A DNA stretch of 64,000 nucleotides, from the NCBI GenBank assembly GCA_934533075.1, contig CAKTBJ010000009.1:11977-75976 (forward strand), given 5' to 3'. The translations under genes were made by a program, and so were the position numbers. Below the pieces are notes generated by a model. It saw only the letters and a list, made by a program, of their open reading frames with translations. It made no database searches and was not told the origin of the DNA. This stretch comes from an uncultured Paracoccus sp. Its GTDB lineage: Bacteria > Pseudomonadota > Alphaproteobacteria > Rhodobacterales > Rhodobacteraceae. Of this stretch, positions 52,367 through 61,970 are shown piece by piece; position 1 is the first letter of the stretch, and every line of letters begins with the position of its first letter.

Positions 52367-52744
52367 TCACGCCGTCAGAAGGTTGGCGTCCCGTGCAAGC
52401 CGCCATTTGCCGTCGGCCTCTCTGCGCCAAAGAGTCAGGGTGTATCCCGATCGACTGACGGGATCGCTCCCGGACGAAGTCGCCCTCATCTCGATGCGAT
52501 TGCGGGTAAACGCCCAATTCCCGAGAATCTGGATTTCGACGACTTCGTTCGTGCCCTCTATCTGCATGTCGCCGCCGCTTTCCGAGGCCATTGCAAAAGC
52601 CTCCTTTCCAAACGGCTCATGCCCCGCCACCATGAAGACCGCATCATCGGTCATCAGCGTCAGGACGGTTGCAATGTCCCCCGCCTTGGTCGCGGTCATC
52701 CAGGTCTCAACGGCTTGCCGGATCGCCTTTTCGTCGTCGTCCAT
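52367..52744 (-). CDS. SnoaL-like/DUF4440 family protein
   Basis: A 125-residue cone-shaped NTF2-fold protein: DDEKAIRQAVETWMTATKAG, then DIATVLTLMTDDAVF and GYTLTLWRREADGKWRLARD, the usual SgcJ/EcaC or YybH-type pattern. The fold binds small hydrophobic ligands or acts as an isomerase or hydrolase; no specific function can be given. It stands alone between the doxX-like gene and glmS. Confidence 0.85.
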   Translation of the reverse strand: MDDDEKAIRQAVETWMTATKAGDIATVLTLMTDDAVFMVAGHEPFGKEAFAMASESGGDMQIEGTNEVVEIQILGNWAFTRNRIEMRATSSGSDPVSRSGYTLTLWRREADGKWRLARDANLLTA

Positions 52745-52835
52745 CTTCCGAGGCCTTCCACATCGCGATACCGTCCCACGTTAGCCTTGCTCTCGAATGA
52801 CCGCAAAGGGCTTCAAAGCGACTTTCCGCCCTGCC

Positions 52836-54653
52836 TCACTCCACCGTCACCGATTTCGCCAGGTTGCGGGGCTGGTCCACATCCGTGCCCTTGGCGACGG
52901 CGGTGTGGTAGGCCAGATACTGCATCGGCACCGCATAGACCATCGCCGCGAACAGCCCGCCGCCCGAGGGCACCGCAAGGCCGGCACGCACCCCCTGCCC
53001 CGCCAGCGCCAGCCCCTCGGCATCCGAGACCAGCAGCACCTGACCGTGCCGGGCCATGACCTCCTGCATGTTCGAGACCGTCTTGTCGAACAGCCCGTCG
53101 CGCGGGGCCAGCACCACCACCGGCATGTTGCGGTCGATCAGGGCGATGGGACCGTGCTTCAACTCGCCCGAGGCATAGCCCTCGGCATGGATATAGCTGA
53201 GTTCCTTCAGCTTCAGCGCCCCTTCCAGCGCGACCGGGAACAGCGGCCCGCGCCCCAGATACAGCACGTCGCGCGCCTCCGACAGCCAGTCGGCCAGCCG
53301 GGCGCAGTCGTCGGACATGTGCAATGCCTGCGCGATCAGCCCCGGCACGCTGCGCAGATCGGCCAGATGCACGGCCAGCCCGGCGGCATCCAGCCGCCCG
53401 CGATCCAGCGCCGCCTTCAGCGCCAGCACCGCCAGCACGCCCAGCTGGCAGGTGAAGGCCTTGGAGGAGGCCACGCAGACCTCGATCCCCGCCAGCGACG
53501 GCAGGGCCAGATCGGCCTCGCGCGCGATGGCCGAGGTGCCGACATTCACCACCCCCAGCACATGCGCGCCCTTGCTTTTGGCGTAATGCAGCGCCGCCAG
53601 CGTGTCGGCGGTCTCGCCCGACTGGCTGATGAAGATCGCCGTGTCGCCCGGCCCCAGAGGCGGCTCGCGATAGCGGAATTCCGACGCGATATCGACCTCG
53701 CAGGGCAGGCCGGCCAGACGCTCGAACCAGTATTTCGCCACATGCCCGGCATAGGAGGCCGTGCCGCAGGCCACCAGCACCAGCCGCCCGGTGGCCGAGA
53801 AATCGACCCCCTCGGGCAGCATCAGCCGGTCGCCGGACAGGTAATGGTTCAGCACGTCGCCCAGCACCGCCGGCTGCTCGGCGATCTCCTTGGCCATGAA
53901 ATGGCGGTATCCGCCCTTGTCGATGACGCTGGCGCCGGGATCGACGCGGCGCTCCTCGCGCAGGGCCGGCAGGCCGGCGGCGTCGAAGATCGCCACGCCC
54001 GCGCGGGTCAGGACGGCATGGTCGCCATCGGCCAGATAGGTGATGCGGTCGGTGAAGGGCGCCAGCGCGATGGCGTCCGAGCCGATGAACATCTCGCCTT
54101 CGCCATGCCCCACGGCCAGCGGGCTGCCGCGCCGGGCGGCGATCATCAGGTCGCGCTCGCCCTCGAAGACGAAGGCCAGCGCGAAGGCGCCTTCCAGCCG
54201 GGCCAGCGTCGCGCGCACGGCCTCGACCGGACCCATGCCGGCGGCCATGTTGCGCGCGGTCATCAGGGCGACCACCTCGGTATCGGTCTCGGACGAGGGG
54301 TTCACGCCGGCGGCGATCAGCTCGTCGCGCAGGGGGCGGAAATTCTCGATGATGCCGTTATGCACCACGGCCACCGGGCCGTGGCTGTGCGGGTGGGCAT
54401 TGGCCTCGGTCGCCGCGCCGTGGGTGGCCCAGCGGGTATGCCCGATGCCGGTGCGCCCGGTCAGCGGCTGATGCACCAGCCGGTCCGACAGGTTCACCAG
54501 CTTGCCCACCGCCCGGCGCAGGCCCAGCACCCCGGCATCGTCGATGGTGGCGATGCCGGCGCTGTCATAGCCCCGATATTCCAGCCGCTTGAGCGCGTCG
54601 ACCAGTTGCGGCCCGACCTCGTGCCGACCCAGAATCCCGACAATACCACACAT
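52836..54653 (-). CDS. glmS: Glutamine--fructose-6-phosphate aminotransferase
   Basis: GlmS makes glucosamine-6-phosphate, the entry to amino-sugar synthesis. The 605-residue protein starts MCGIVGILGRHEVGPQLVDA, with the Ntn nucleophile Cys2, and has two SIS domains (FISQSGETADTLAAL, GRGPLFPVALEGALKLKELS) and the conserved end DQPRNLAKSVTVE. It follows glmU with a one-base overlap (TGATG). No glmS ribozyme is expected in this group and none was seen. Confidence 0.98.
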   Translation of the reverse strand: MCGIVGILGRHEVGPQLVDALKRLEYRGYDSAGIATIDDAGVLGLRRAVGKLVNLSDRLVHQPLTGRTGIGHTRWATHGAATEANAHPHSHGPVAVVHNGIIENFRPLRDELIAAGVNPSSETDTEVVALMTARNMAAGMGPVEAVRATLARLEGAFALAFVFEGERDLMIAARRGSPLAVGHGEGEMFIGSDAIALAPFTDRITYLADGDHAVLTRAGVAIFDAAGLPALREERRVDPGASVIDKGGYRHFMAKEIAEQPAVLGDVLNHYLSGDRLMLPEGVDFSATGRLVLVACGTASYAGHVAKYWFERLAGLPCEVDIASEFRYREPPLGPGDTAIFISQSGETADTLAALHYAKSKGAHVLGVVNVGTSAIAREADLALPSLAGIEVCVASSKAFTCQLGVLAVLALKAALDRGRLDAAGLAVHLADLRSVPGLIAQALHMSDDCARLADWLSEARDVLYLGRGPLFPVALEGALKLKELSYIHAEGYASGELKHGPIALIDRNMPVVVLAPRDGLFDKTVSNMQEVMARHGQVLLVSDAEGLALAGQGVRAGLAVPSGGGLFAAMVYAVPMQYLAYHTAVAKGTDVDQPRNLAKSVTVE

Positions 54654-56011
54654 CAGTTACGCTCCTTCTTGGCGGCCTTGGCGGCGCGCAGGGATTCCAT
54701 CAGGCGTTTGGCGAGGCCAGGCTTGACCTCCTGCCGGGCGCGGGCGATGGCCAGCGCCTCGTCGGGCACGTCGCGGGTGATGGTGCTGCCCGAGGCGGTC
54801 ATCGCCCCGTCGCCCACCCGCACCGGCGCCACCAGCATCGTGTCCGAGCCGATGAAGGCATTCGCCCCGATCACCGTGCGGTGCTTCATCACCCCGTCAT
54901 AGTTGCAGGTCACGGTGCCGGCGCCGATATTGGTGGCCTCGCCCACATCGGCGTCGCCCAGATAGGTCAGGTGCCCGACCTTGACCCCTTCCGCCAGGAC
55001 CGAGTTCTTCACCTCGACGAAATTGCCGATATGGGCGTCGCCGCCGATCTCGGCGCCCGGACGCAGGCGGGCAAAGGGGCCGATGGTCGCGCCGGCGCTG
55101 ACATGGCAGCCCTCCAGATGGCAGAAGGGCAGGATCTCCGCCCCCGATTCCACCGTCACGCCGGGACCGAAGACCACGTTCTGCCCGATCACCGCGTCAC
55201 GCCCGACATGGGTGTCCAGCGCGAACCACACCGTCGCCGGATCGGCCATCGCCACGCCCGATTCCATCGCCTCGGTCCGGGCGCGGGTCTGAAAGCGGGA
55301 TTCGGCGGCGGCCAGTTCGGCGCGGGTGTTGATGCCCAGCGTCTCGGCCTCGTCGCAGGTGACGACCGCGACCGGGCGCCCCTCGCCCCGCGCCAGCGCC
55401 ACCAGGTCGGTCAGGTAATATTCCCCCGCCGCGTTGTCGTTGCCCAGCCGCCCGACCAACTCGCGCAGCAGGTCGGCATCCAGCGCCATCACGCCGCTGT
55501 TGCACAGGGTGATGGCGCGCTCGGCCTCCGTGGCGTCCTTGAATTCGACGATCCGCTCCAGCCCGCCCTCGGCGGTGGCAACCAGACGGCCATAGCGGCC
55601 CGGATCGGCGGCCTCGAACCCCAGCACGACCACGGCGGCGGGGTGCGACAGCATCGCCTCCAGCGTCTCGGGGCGGGTGAAGGGGGTGTCGCCGTAAAGC
55701 ACGATCACCCGGCCTTCGAACCCCTCCAGCAGCGGCAGGGCCTGCGCGACGGCGTGGCCGGTGCCGAGCTGCTCGGGTTGCAGGGCGATTTGCGCCTCCG
55801 GGTCCAGCCTGCCCACGGCGCGGCGCACGGAATCGGCGCCGTGGCCGACCACCACCACCACCCGCGCCGGGTCCAGCCTGCGCGCCGCCGCCAGCGCATG
55901 GCCGACCAGCGGCACGCCGGCCAACCGGTGCAGCACCTTGGGCAGGTCGGACTGCATCCGGCTGCCCTGTCCGGCGGCCAGGATGATGGCGGCATTCTGG
56001 TCCTGCGACAT
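54653..56011 (-). CDS. glmU: Bifunctional UDP-N-acetylglucosamine pyrophosphorylase/glucosamine-1-phosphate acetyltransferase
   Basis: GlmU acetylates GlcN-1-P and couples it to UTP, giving UDP-GlcNAc for peptidoglycan and LPS. The 452-residue protein has the pyrophosphorylase part with LAAGQGSRMQSDLPKVLH (about 12-29) and a C-terminal left-handed beta helix (hexad repeats, GANAFIGSDTMLVAPVRVG). The ATG at 56011 follows GGGGATAACG. It heads the glmU-glmS operon and is divergent from gph, with 99 bases between starts. Confidence 0.97.
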   Translation of the reverse strand: MSQDQNAAIILAAGQGSRMQSDLPKVLHRLAGVPLVGHALAAARRLDPARVVVVVGHGADSVRRAVGRLDPEAQIALQPEQLGTGHAVAQALPLLEGFEGRVIVLYGDTPFTRPETLEAMLSHPAAVVVLGFEAADPGRYGRLVATAEGGLERIVEFKDATEAERAITLCNSGVMALDADLLRELVGRLGNDNAAGEYYLTDLVALARGEGRPVAVVTCDEAETLGINTRAELAAAESRFQTRARTEAMESGVAMADPATVWFALDTHVGRDAVIGQNVVFGPGVTVESGAEILPFCHLEGCHVSAGATIGPFARLRPGAEIGGDAHIGNFVEVKNSVLAEGVKVGHLTYLGDADVGEATNIGAGTVTCNYDGVMKHRTVIGANAFIGSDTMLVAPVRVGDGAMTASGSTITRDVPDEALAIARARQEVKPGLAKRLMESLRAAKAAKKERN

Positions 56012-56110
56012 CGTTATCCCCTTACATCTTACCGCCGGGCTTCTACCGAGGGGCGGCACCGCGATACAAGACCCCCGCGAATCACGGTTTCATGCAAAGG
56101 ATTTCAGCCC

Positions 56111-56791
56111 ATGACCGGCACGGTGGTCTTCGACCTGGACGGAACGCTGGTGGACACCTCCGCCGATCTGATCGCGGCGGCGAATGCCTGCTTTCGCGCG
56201 CGGGGGCTGGGCGACCTGCTGGACCCGGCAGGCGACGCGCTGACCGCGTTCCACGGCGGCAGGGCGATGCTGAACGCGGGCTTCGCGCGGGTGGGCGGGG
56301 ACGTGCTGGTCCCCCCCGGCGCCGTCGAGGAGGATTTCCCGCGCCTGCTGGACTTCTATGCGCAGGACATCGCCCGCCACTCGCGCCCCTATCCGGGGGT
56401 CGAGGCGGCGCTGGACGCGCTGGCGGCGGCGGGCTGGCGGCTGACTATCTGCACCAACAAGCCCGAGGCGCTGGCCGAGCAGCTTCTGCGCCTGCTGAAC
56501 CTGCGCGACCGCTTCGGCGGGCTGGTCGGCGCCGATACGCTGCCGGTACGCAAGCCCGACCCCCGCCCCTATCACGAGACGGTGGCCCGCGCGGGCGGCG
56601 AGGTCGCCAACAGCTTCCTCGTCGGCGATACGAAAACCGACCATGCCACGGCGCGGGCGGCGGGGGTGAAGGTGGCGCTGGTCGGCTTCGGGCCGGAGGG
56701 CCGCGGGGTGTCGCGGCTGGCGCCGGATGCGATCCTCGCCAACTATGACGACCTGCCGGCGCTGGCCCGCGACTGGCTGCGCCCGGCCTGA
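56111..56791 (+). CDS. gph: Phosphoglycolate phosphatase, HAD family
   Basis: Gph dephosphorylates 2-phosphoglycolate from DNA repair or from Rubisco oxygenation. The 226-residue protein has HAD motif I FDLDGTLVDTSADL (about 6-19), motif II TNKPEAL, a Lys in VRKPDPRPY and motif IV GDTKTDHATARAAG, with a helical cap between. The family contains other sugar-phosphate phosphatases, so substrate is by similarity. The ATG at 56111 follows AAAGGA at ten bases. Confidence 0.88.
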   Translation: MTGTVVFDLDGTLVDTSADLIAAANACFRARGLGDLLDPAGDALTAFHGGRAMLNAGFARVGGDVLVPPGAVEEDFPRLLDFYAQDIARHSRPYPGVEAALDALAAAGWRLTICTNKPEALAEQLLRLLNLRDRFGGLVGADTLPVRKPDPRPYHETVARAGGEVANSFLVGDTKTDHATARAAGVKVALVGFGPEGRGVSRLAPDAILANYDDLPALARDWLRPA

Positions 56792-57215
56792 GCGGCGCCG
56801 CGGCCAGCCATCGGGGCAGCCGACAGACCGGACTGGCAAAGCCGATGCGGAAGCCCCCGGCGGGCCGGCACGACAGCTTTGGGGCGATTGCACCGTATCC
56901 GGCCGATACCGGCATGCCCACCCGCTTGCATCGCATCGGTCCGGCACGGAGGGATCGCCCGAAAGGCCGCGCCCATCCCGGCCCTGTCGGCCTGGGCGAC
57001 GCCCCGGCAGCGGCTGGGCCGGTGAGGCGAATTCCCCGCCTGCGGCCCGAGGGTGCCGCGCCGGCGCGGAAATCGGCGGCAGGCAACCGCCGATGCGCCG
57101 GCAAGACCTCGCCGCCGTTGCAGTTTGGCAACGATCCTGGCCTCTCGGCCCGGTGGCGCACGGATTGACGCAGGGGTGATTTGGCGTGCCCGGCGACCGG
57201 GGCTAAGGACGGAGC
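56792..57215. other. Intergenic region without recognisable features
   Basis: These 424 bases between gph and the DUF1223 gene carry open frames on both strands, but their translations look like noise. I saw no hairpin terminator, repeat or obvious promoter. Confidence 0.5.
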
Positions 57216-58205
57216 ATGACCAGCCCGCAGCCTTGCCCCAGCCCCGTCCTGACCGTGCGACACGCCGCTTTCGGCCTCGCCCTCGGCCTCGGGGCATGGC
57301 TGGCGGCGGTCGGGGGGGTTATGGCCCAGCCGGTGATCGACGCCGCCACCAGCGTTCAGGCCGCCGGCCCACCCGAGCGCCGGGCGCCCGAGCCGGAAGC
57401 GCCGCCGGAGGCCGATCTGGTCCAGCGCCGCGGCCCGGCCGAGGCCGACGCGGCCGGCATGAACAGCCTGATGGCTGCCCCCGCCGCCGGGGGGGGGGCC
57501 GGTCTGGCCACCCTGCCCGCCGGCCCGCTGCCGCCGCAGCCGGTGGTGGTCGAGCTGTTCACCGCGCAAGGCTGTTCCGCCTGCCCGCCCGCCGATGCGC
57601 TGCTGGCCGACATGACCGAGCGCGACGACGTGCTCGCCCTGTCCTTCCATGTCGATTACTGGGATTACCTGGGCTGGCCCGACGGTTTCGCCAGCGCCGC
57701 CTTCACCGCCCGCCAGCAGGCCTATGCCCGCGCCTTTCACGAGCGCGGCCTCTATACCCCGCAGATGATCATCGGCGGCACCGACACGCTGCTGACCCCG
57801 CGCCCGGCGGATCTGGGCGCGCTGATCGACGCCCATCGCGCCGCGCCCCCCGCCCTGACCCTGACGATGGAGCGCGAATCCGGCCGCAGCCTGCTGACAC
57901 TGACCCCGCGCCGGGCGCTGCCGGGCCGGGTCGAGGTGCTGTTCCTGCGCTACCTTCCGCAGCGGCAGGTCAGCATCGGCGGCGGCGAGAACGACGGCCG
58001 CCGCCTCGCCTATCGCAATATCGTGCTGCGCATCGACAAGCTGGCGGACTGGGACGGGCGCAAGGTGCTGCGCCTGTCGGTCAGCCCCGGCGCCGATACG
58101 CCCGACGACGCCAGGGCGGGCGACTTGCCCGCCGATACCCGCCACGCCATCATCGTCCAGCAGGCCGGGCCGGGTCCGATCCTGGCCGCCATCCGCCTGG
58201 ACTGA
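57216..58205 (+). CDS. DUF1223 secreted thioredoxin-like protein
   Basis: A 329-residue protein with an N-terminal signal or anchor (hydrophobic at about 17-37, VMAQP cleavage), a Pro/Glu/Ala-rich linker to about 105, and a DUF1223 domain containing the thioredoxin-like ELFTAQGCSACPPADALL (Cys about 118 and 121) and FHVDYWDYLGW. The family is periplasmic and of unknown function. The linker is longer than in most members. It precedes yciB by nine bases. Confidence 0.9.
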   Translation: MTSPQPCPSPVLTVRHAAFGLALGLGAWLAAVGGVMAQPVIDAATSVQAAGPPERRAPEPEAPPEADLVQRRGPAEADAAGMNSLMAAPAAGGGAGLATLPAGPLPPQPVVVELFTAQGCSACPPADALLADMTERDDVLALSFHVDYWDYLGWPDGFASAAFTARQQAYARAFHERGLYTPQMIIGGTDTLLTPRPADLGALIDAHRAAPPALTLTMERESGRSLLTLTPRRALPGRVEVLFLRYLPQRQVSIGGGENDGRRLAYRNIVLRIDKLADWDGRKVLRLSVSPGADTPDDARAGDLPADTRHAIIVQQAGPGPILAAIRLD

Positions 58206-58214
58206 GGAGACCCC

Positions 58215-58856
58215 ATGCCCGACACCGCCCCCCCCGCATCCGGCCAGCCCGAGGCCGCCATCCGCCCCGCCTGGCTGAGGGGCGCGCTGGAATACGGGCC
58301 GCTGGCGATCCTGCTGGGCGGCTTCCTGCTGTTCAGGAACCGCCCGCTGCATCTCGGCGGCCATGAATGGGACGGGCTGGTCGCCGCCACGCTGCTGTTC
58401 ATCCCGGCGCAGGTGCTGGCGACGCTGGCGATGTGGCGGCTGTCGGGGCGACTTCAGGCCATGCAGGTCGTCACGCTGGTGCTGGTCGTGGGCCTTGGCG
58501 GGATCACGCTCTGGGCCGACGATCCGGCCTATATCAAGATGAAGCCGACCTTCCTCTACCTGCTGATCGCCGCCGTGCTGTCGCTGGGGCTGGCGATGCG
58601 CCGCGCCTGGCTGGGCGTGGTCTTCGGCGCCGCCTTGCAGATGCAGCCGGAGGGCTGGCGCATCCTCACCCTGCGCTTCATCGGGCTGTGCCTGGTGCTG
58701 GCGCTGGCCAACGAAATCGTCTGGCGCAGCTTTTCGGAAGGGTTCTGGCTGGGCTTCAAGCTGGCGGTGCTGCCGCTGGCGATCTTCGGCTTCATGCTGG
58801 CGAATTACGGGCTGATCCAGCGCCACCAGCCGCCGGAATCCGCCGATCGGGGCTGA
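58215..58856 (+). CDS. yciB: Inner membrane-spanning protein YciB (septation protein A)
   Basis: A 213-residue protein with five to six helices. The stretches EYGPLAILLGGFLLF, DDPAYIKMKPTFLYLL and LRFIGLCLVLALANEIVWRS match YciB/IspZ, an intracellular septation and envelope-integrity factor. Length is typical. It is probably co-transcribed with the DUF1223 gene, given the nine-base gap. Confidence 0.94.
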   Translation: MPDTAPPASGQPEAAIRPAWLRGALEYGPLAILLGGFLLFRNRPLHLGGHEWDGLVAATLLFIPAQVLATLAMWRLSGRLQAMQVVTLVLVVGLGGITLWADDPAYIKMKPTFLYLLIAAVLSLGLAMRRAWLGVVFGAALQMQPEGWRILTLRFIGLCLVLALANEIVWRSFSEGFWLGFKLAVLPLAIFGFMLANYGLIQRHQPPESADRG

Positions 58857-58979
58857 CAGGCCCCCCGCCCGGCGGGAAAATCGCCCCCGACCCGTGCCAA
58901 GGCCCGCCGCAAGGGTTATCTTCCGCGCAGGAGGAGGCGCGGCCCGCCCGCCGCGCGGCGAAGGGAAACGGGACCAGCC

Positions 58980-60140
58980 ATGTTCACACGCCAGAGCCGC
59001 GACCAATTGCTGTCCGCCCTCGGCCGGGTGACGCATGGCGCCCTGCGCCTGACCACGCCCGAGGGCGAGACCCACGATTTCGCCGGTCCCCGGCCCGGTC
59101 CCGAGGCCGCGCTGGTCCTGCATGACTGGCGCGCGGTGCGCCAGGTGGCCGCGCGCGCCGATATCGGCCTGACCGAGGCCTATCGCGACGGCTGGGTGGA
59201 CACGCCCGACCTGGCCGCCCTGCTGACCTTCGGCCTGCTGAACGAGGACGCGCTGGACCGCTATGTCTATGGCAACCGCTGGCAGGAGCTGGCGATCCGC
59301 GCCGCCTATTGGCTGGACCGCAACACCCGCCGCGGCGCCCGGCGCAACATCGCCGCGCATTACGATCTGGGGAACGCCTTCTATGCGCTGTGGCTGGACC
59401 CGACGATGACCTATTCCTCGGCCCTGTTCGCAAAAGGCGACGACCTGACCGCCGCGCAGTTGCGCAAATACGACCGCATCATCGACGGCCTGCCCTCCGC
59501 CTCCGGCCCGCTGCTGGAGATCGGCTGCGGCTGGGGCGGCTTTGCCGAGCGGGCGCTGGGCCGGGGCGATTTCGCACCCAAGGGCCTGACCCTCTCGCAC
59601 CGGCAGGCCGAGTTCGCACGCGCCCGCCTCGGCCCCGGCGCGCGGATCGCCGTGCAGGATTATCGCGACGAATCGGGGCGCTACGATCACGTCGTGTCCA
59701 TCGAGATGTTCGAGGCCGTGGGCATGCGCTACTGGCCCGTCTATTTCCGCAAGCTGCGCGAGGTGCTGACCGATCGCGGCCGCGCCATGATCCAGGTCAT
59801 CACCGTGAGCGATCGCTATTTCGACCGCTACCGGCAAAGCGGCGACATGATCCGCAGCTTTATCTTTCCCGGCGGCATGCTGCCCTCGCCCCGCCGCTTC
59901 GAGGCCGAATCCGCCGCCGCCGGGCTGCGCATCGAGGACGGCTTCGCCTTCGGGCAAAGCTATGCGGACACGCTGGCCGAATGGCTGCGCCGCTTCGACG
60001 CCGCGCGCGACGGCGTGCGGGCGCTGGGCTTCGACGAGGGGTTCATCCGCGTCTGGCGGTTCTATCTCGCGGCCTGCCTGGCCTCGTTCAGGGTGGGACG
60101 CACGGATGTGATCCAGTATCGGCTGGCCCGCGCCGCCTGA
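58980..60140 (+). CDS. Cyclopropane-fatty-acyl-phospholipid synthase family protein
   Basis: A 386-residue SAM-dependent methyltransferase acting on unsaturated phospholipid acyl chains. It has the CFA domain with the SAM motif LLEIGCGWGGFAERAL (about 179-194), GLTLSHRQAEFARARL, VSIEMFEAVG (about 241-250) and FIFPGGMLPS. The N-terminal part (EAYRDGWVDTPDLAALL) also fits the family. Some relatives make other modified lipids, so the exact product is not certain. Confidence 0.92.
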   Translation: MFTRQSRDQLLSALGRVTHGALRLTTPEGETHDFAGPRPGPEAALVLHDWRAVRQVAARADIGLTEAYRDGWVDTPDLAALLTFGLLNEDALDRYVYGNRWQELAIRAAYWLDRNTRRGARRNIAAHYDLGNAFYALWLDPTMTYSSALFAKGDDLTAAQLRKYDRIIDGLPSASGPLLEIGCGWGGFAERALGRGDFAPKGLTLSHRQAEFARARLGPGARIAVQDYRDESGRYDHVVSIEMFEAVGMRYWPVYFRKLREVLTDRGRAMIQVITVSDRYFDRYRQSGDMIRSFIFPGGMLPSPRRFEAESAAAGLRIEDGFAFGQSYADTLAEWLRRFDAARDGVRALGFDEGFIRVWRFYLAACLASFRVGRTDVIQYRLARAA

Positions 60141-60203
60141 CCCGAGGTTGACAGCCCGGTCCCCCCGCGCCATCCCAAGGCACCAGCCAACAGGGGGGTC
60201 GGG

Positions 60204-61073
60204 GTGCAGATTCAGGTCATCGGGCTTTGCCGGTTCTCGCTGCTGGTCGAAGGCGGCTACAAGCGCGCGCCCGAGGACATCGCCGCCCGCGCCGCCTATC
60301 TGTTCGACCCGCGCCGGCTGGCCATGCGCTTTGCCTGGTTCCGCAACGTCACCCTGCCGGCGCTGAAGGCGCAGACGGAAAGGGATTTCCGCTTTATCGT
60401 CCTGACCAGCGAGGCGCTGCCGGAGCCGTGGCGGTCCACGCTGCTGGAACTGGTCGCCGGCATCCCGCAGGTCGAGGTCGAATTCGCCGGCCCCGGCCCG
60501 CATCACCAGGTCGCCAGCGACGCCCTGCGCCGGCGGATCGACCCCGAAGCGGAGGTGATCGCGCAATTCCGCGTCGACGACGACGACGCCGTGGCCCGCG
60601 ACTATATCGAGCGCGTGCATGCCGATTTCGCGGACGGGCTGGCGCCGCTGTTTTCCCGTTTCGGCATGGTGGCGCTGGACCATGTGCGGGGGCTGATCCT
60701 CGACGCGGACGGGCATGCGGCGCGGCTGTTCCAGACCTGGATGCTGAACTGGAACTGCGCCCAGACGGTCTATTTCCCGCCCGAGGAGCGCCGCGCCCTG
60801 TTCGATTTCGGCCATCACCGCCTGCATGCCACGATGCCCACGGTGACGATGGGCGACAGCAACATGTATGTGCATGGCCGGCACGGCACCAATGACAGCC
60901 AGTTCGACATCCCCCGCTTTGACACCCGGCCTTGGGACATGGGCGCCCTGCAACGCCGCTTCGACATCGACATCGACGCCTTGCAGGCCGACCTGCGCGC
61001 GGCGCATGCCGTGGCCGGCGCGGCCCCCGTGGGCGCCGAGCCGCCGCGCCACTGGCCAAAGCCCGGCCAGTAA
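60204..61073 (+). CDS. Putative rhamnosyl transferase family glycosyltransferase
   Basis: A 289-residue GT-A-like protein: VIGLCRFSLLVEGGYKR at the start, RFAWFRNVTLPALKAQTERD, and AQFRVDDDDAVARDYIERV, which contains the DxD-type motif (about 124-128). It matches the 'putative rhamnosyl transferase' family common in Rhodobacteraceae. The start is GTG at 60204, preceded by GGGGGG. Donor and acceptor unknown. Confidence 0.85.
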   Translation: MQIQVIGLCRFSLLVEGGYKRAPEDIAARAAYLFDPRRLAMRFAWFRNVTLPALKAQTERDFRFIVLTSEALPEPWRSTLLELVAGIPQVEVEFAGPGPHHQVASDALRRRIDPEAEVIAQFRVDDDDAVARDYIERVHADFADGLAPLFSRFGMVALDHVRGLILDADGHAARLFQTWMLNWNCAQTVYFPPEERRALFDFGHHRLHATMPTVTMGDSNMYVHGRHGTNDSQFDIPRFDTRPWDMGALQRRFDIDIDALQADLRAAHAVAGAAPVGAEPPRHWPKPGQ

Positions 61074-61148
61074 CCGCCCGATCCACCGCAAGATCCGCAT
61101 CCGCCCCCCTTCCTTCCCGCCAATCCAGCACAGACAGGTTGAGAAACC

Positions 61149-61970
61149 ATGAACGCCGCCCCCCTTCCCGACCGCGAAAACGACATGCGCGAGGCGATGG
61201 CCCGGCTGGCCGCGATCATGGCCGCCCTGCGCGACCCGGAAACCGGCTGCCCCTGGGACGTGGTGCAGACCCATGCCTCGCTGACCCCCTATGCCATCGA
61301 GGAAGCGCACGAAGTCGCCGATGCCGTCGCCCGCGAAGCCTGGGACGAATTACCGGGAGAGCTGGGCGACCTGCTGCTTCAGGTGGTGTTTCAGGCCCGC
61401 ATCGCGCAGGAGGCCGGCCGGTTCGACCTGACCGACGTGGCGAATGCGATTTCCGACAAGCTGGTGGCGCGGCATCCGCATGTCTTCGGCACCGAATCGC
61501 GCGACAAGACGCCCGAGCAGCAGGTGAAGGACTGGGAAACCATCAAGGCCGGCGAGCGCGCGGGCAGCGGCGCGCGCGGCGTGCTGGACGGGGTGGCGCT
61601 GGGCCTGCCGGCGCTGACGCGGGCGGTCAAGCTGCAAAACCGCGCCGCGCGGGTGGGTTTCGACTGGCCGGATGCCGGGCAGGTGCTGGACAAGCTGGCC
61701 GAGGAAACCGCCGAACTGGTCGCGGCCACCGACCCCGAGCACCGGGCCGAGGAATTCGGCGATCTGCTGTTCGTCATGGCCAATCTGGCCCGGCATCTCG
61801 ACATCGACCCCGAGGCCGCCCTGCGCGATGCCAACGCGAAATTCACCCGCCGCTTCAACCGGATAGAGGCCGCTCTGGCCGAGAAGGGCCGCCACCCGCG
61901 CGAGTCCACGCTGGCGGAGATGGACGCGCTGTGGGATGCGGCCAAGGCGGCCGAGCGCGCCCTAGACTAG
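61149..61970 (+). CDS. mazG: Nucleoside triphosphate pyrophosphohydrolase MazG
   Basis: MazG hydrolyses (d)NTPs to monophosphates and limits damaged nucleotides or ppGpp. The 273-residue protein has two MazG domains; the first has GCPWDVVQTHASL, EEAHEVADAV (ExxE metal site, about 55-58) and GELGDLLLQVVF. The second repeats the pattern with EETAELVAATD and EEFGDLLFVMANLARHL. Its end overlaps the convergent permease gene by nine bases. Confidence 0.96.
   Translation: MNAAPLPDRENDMREAMARLAAIMAALRDPETGCPWDVVQTHASLTPYAIEEAHEVADAVAREAWDELPGELGDLLLQVVFQARIAQEAGRFDLTDVANAISDKLVARHPHVFGTESRDKTPEQQVKDWETIKAGERAGSGARGVLDGVALGLPALTRAVKLQNRAARVGFDWPDAGQVLDKLAEETAELVAATDPEHRAEEFGDLLFVMANLARHLDIDPEAALRDANAKFTRRFNRIEAALAEKGRHPRESTLAEMDALWDAAKAAERALD

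Noticed and set aside
52770..52835. glmS ribozyme
   Set aside because: It would lie upstream of glmS, which is on the minus strand and overlaps glmU by one base, leaving no space.
56445..61310. 1621-codon minus-strand open frame
   Set aside because: It covers gph, the DUF1223 gene, yciB, the CFA-like gene and the glycosyltransferase on the opposite strand; these have clear motifs, and the long frame has none.
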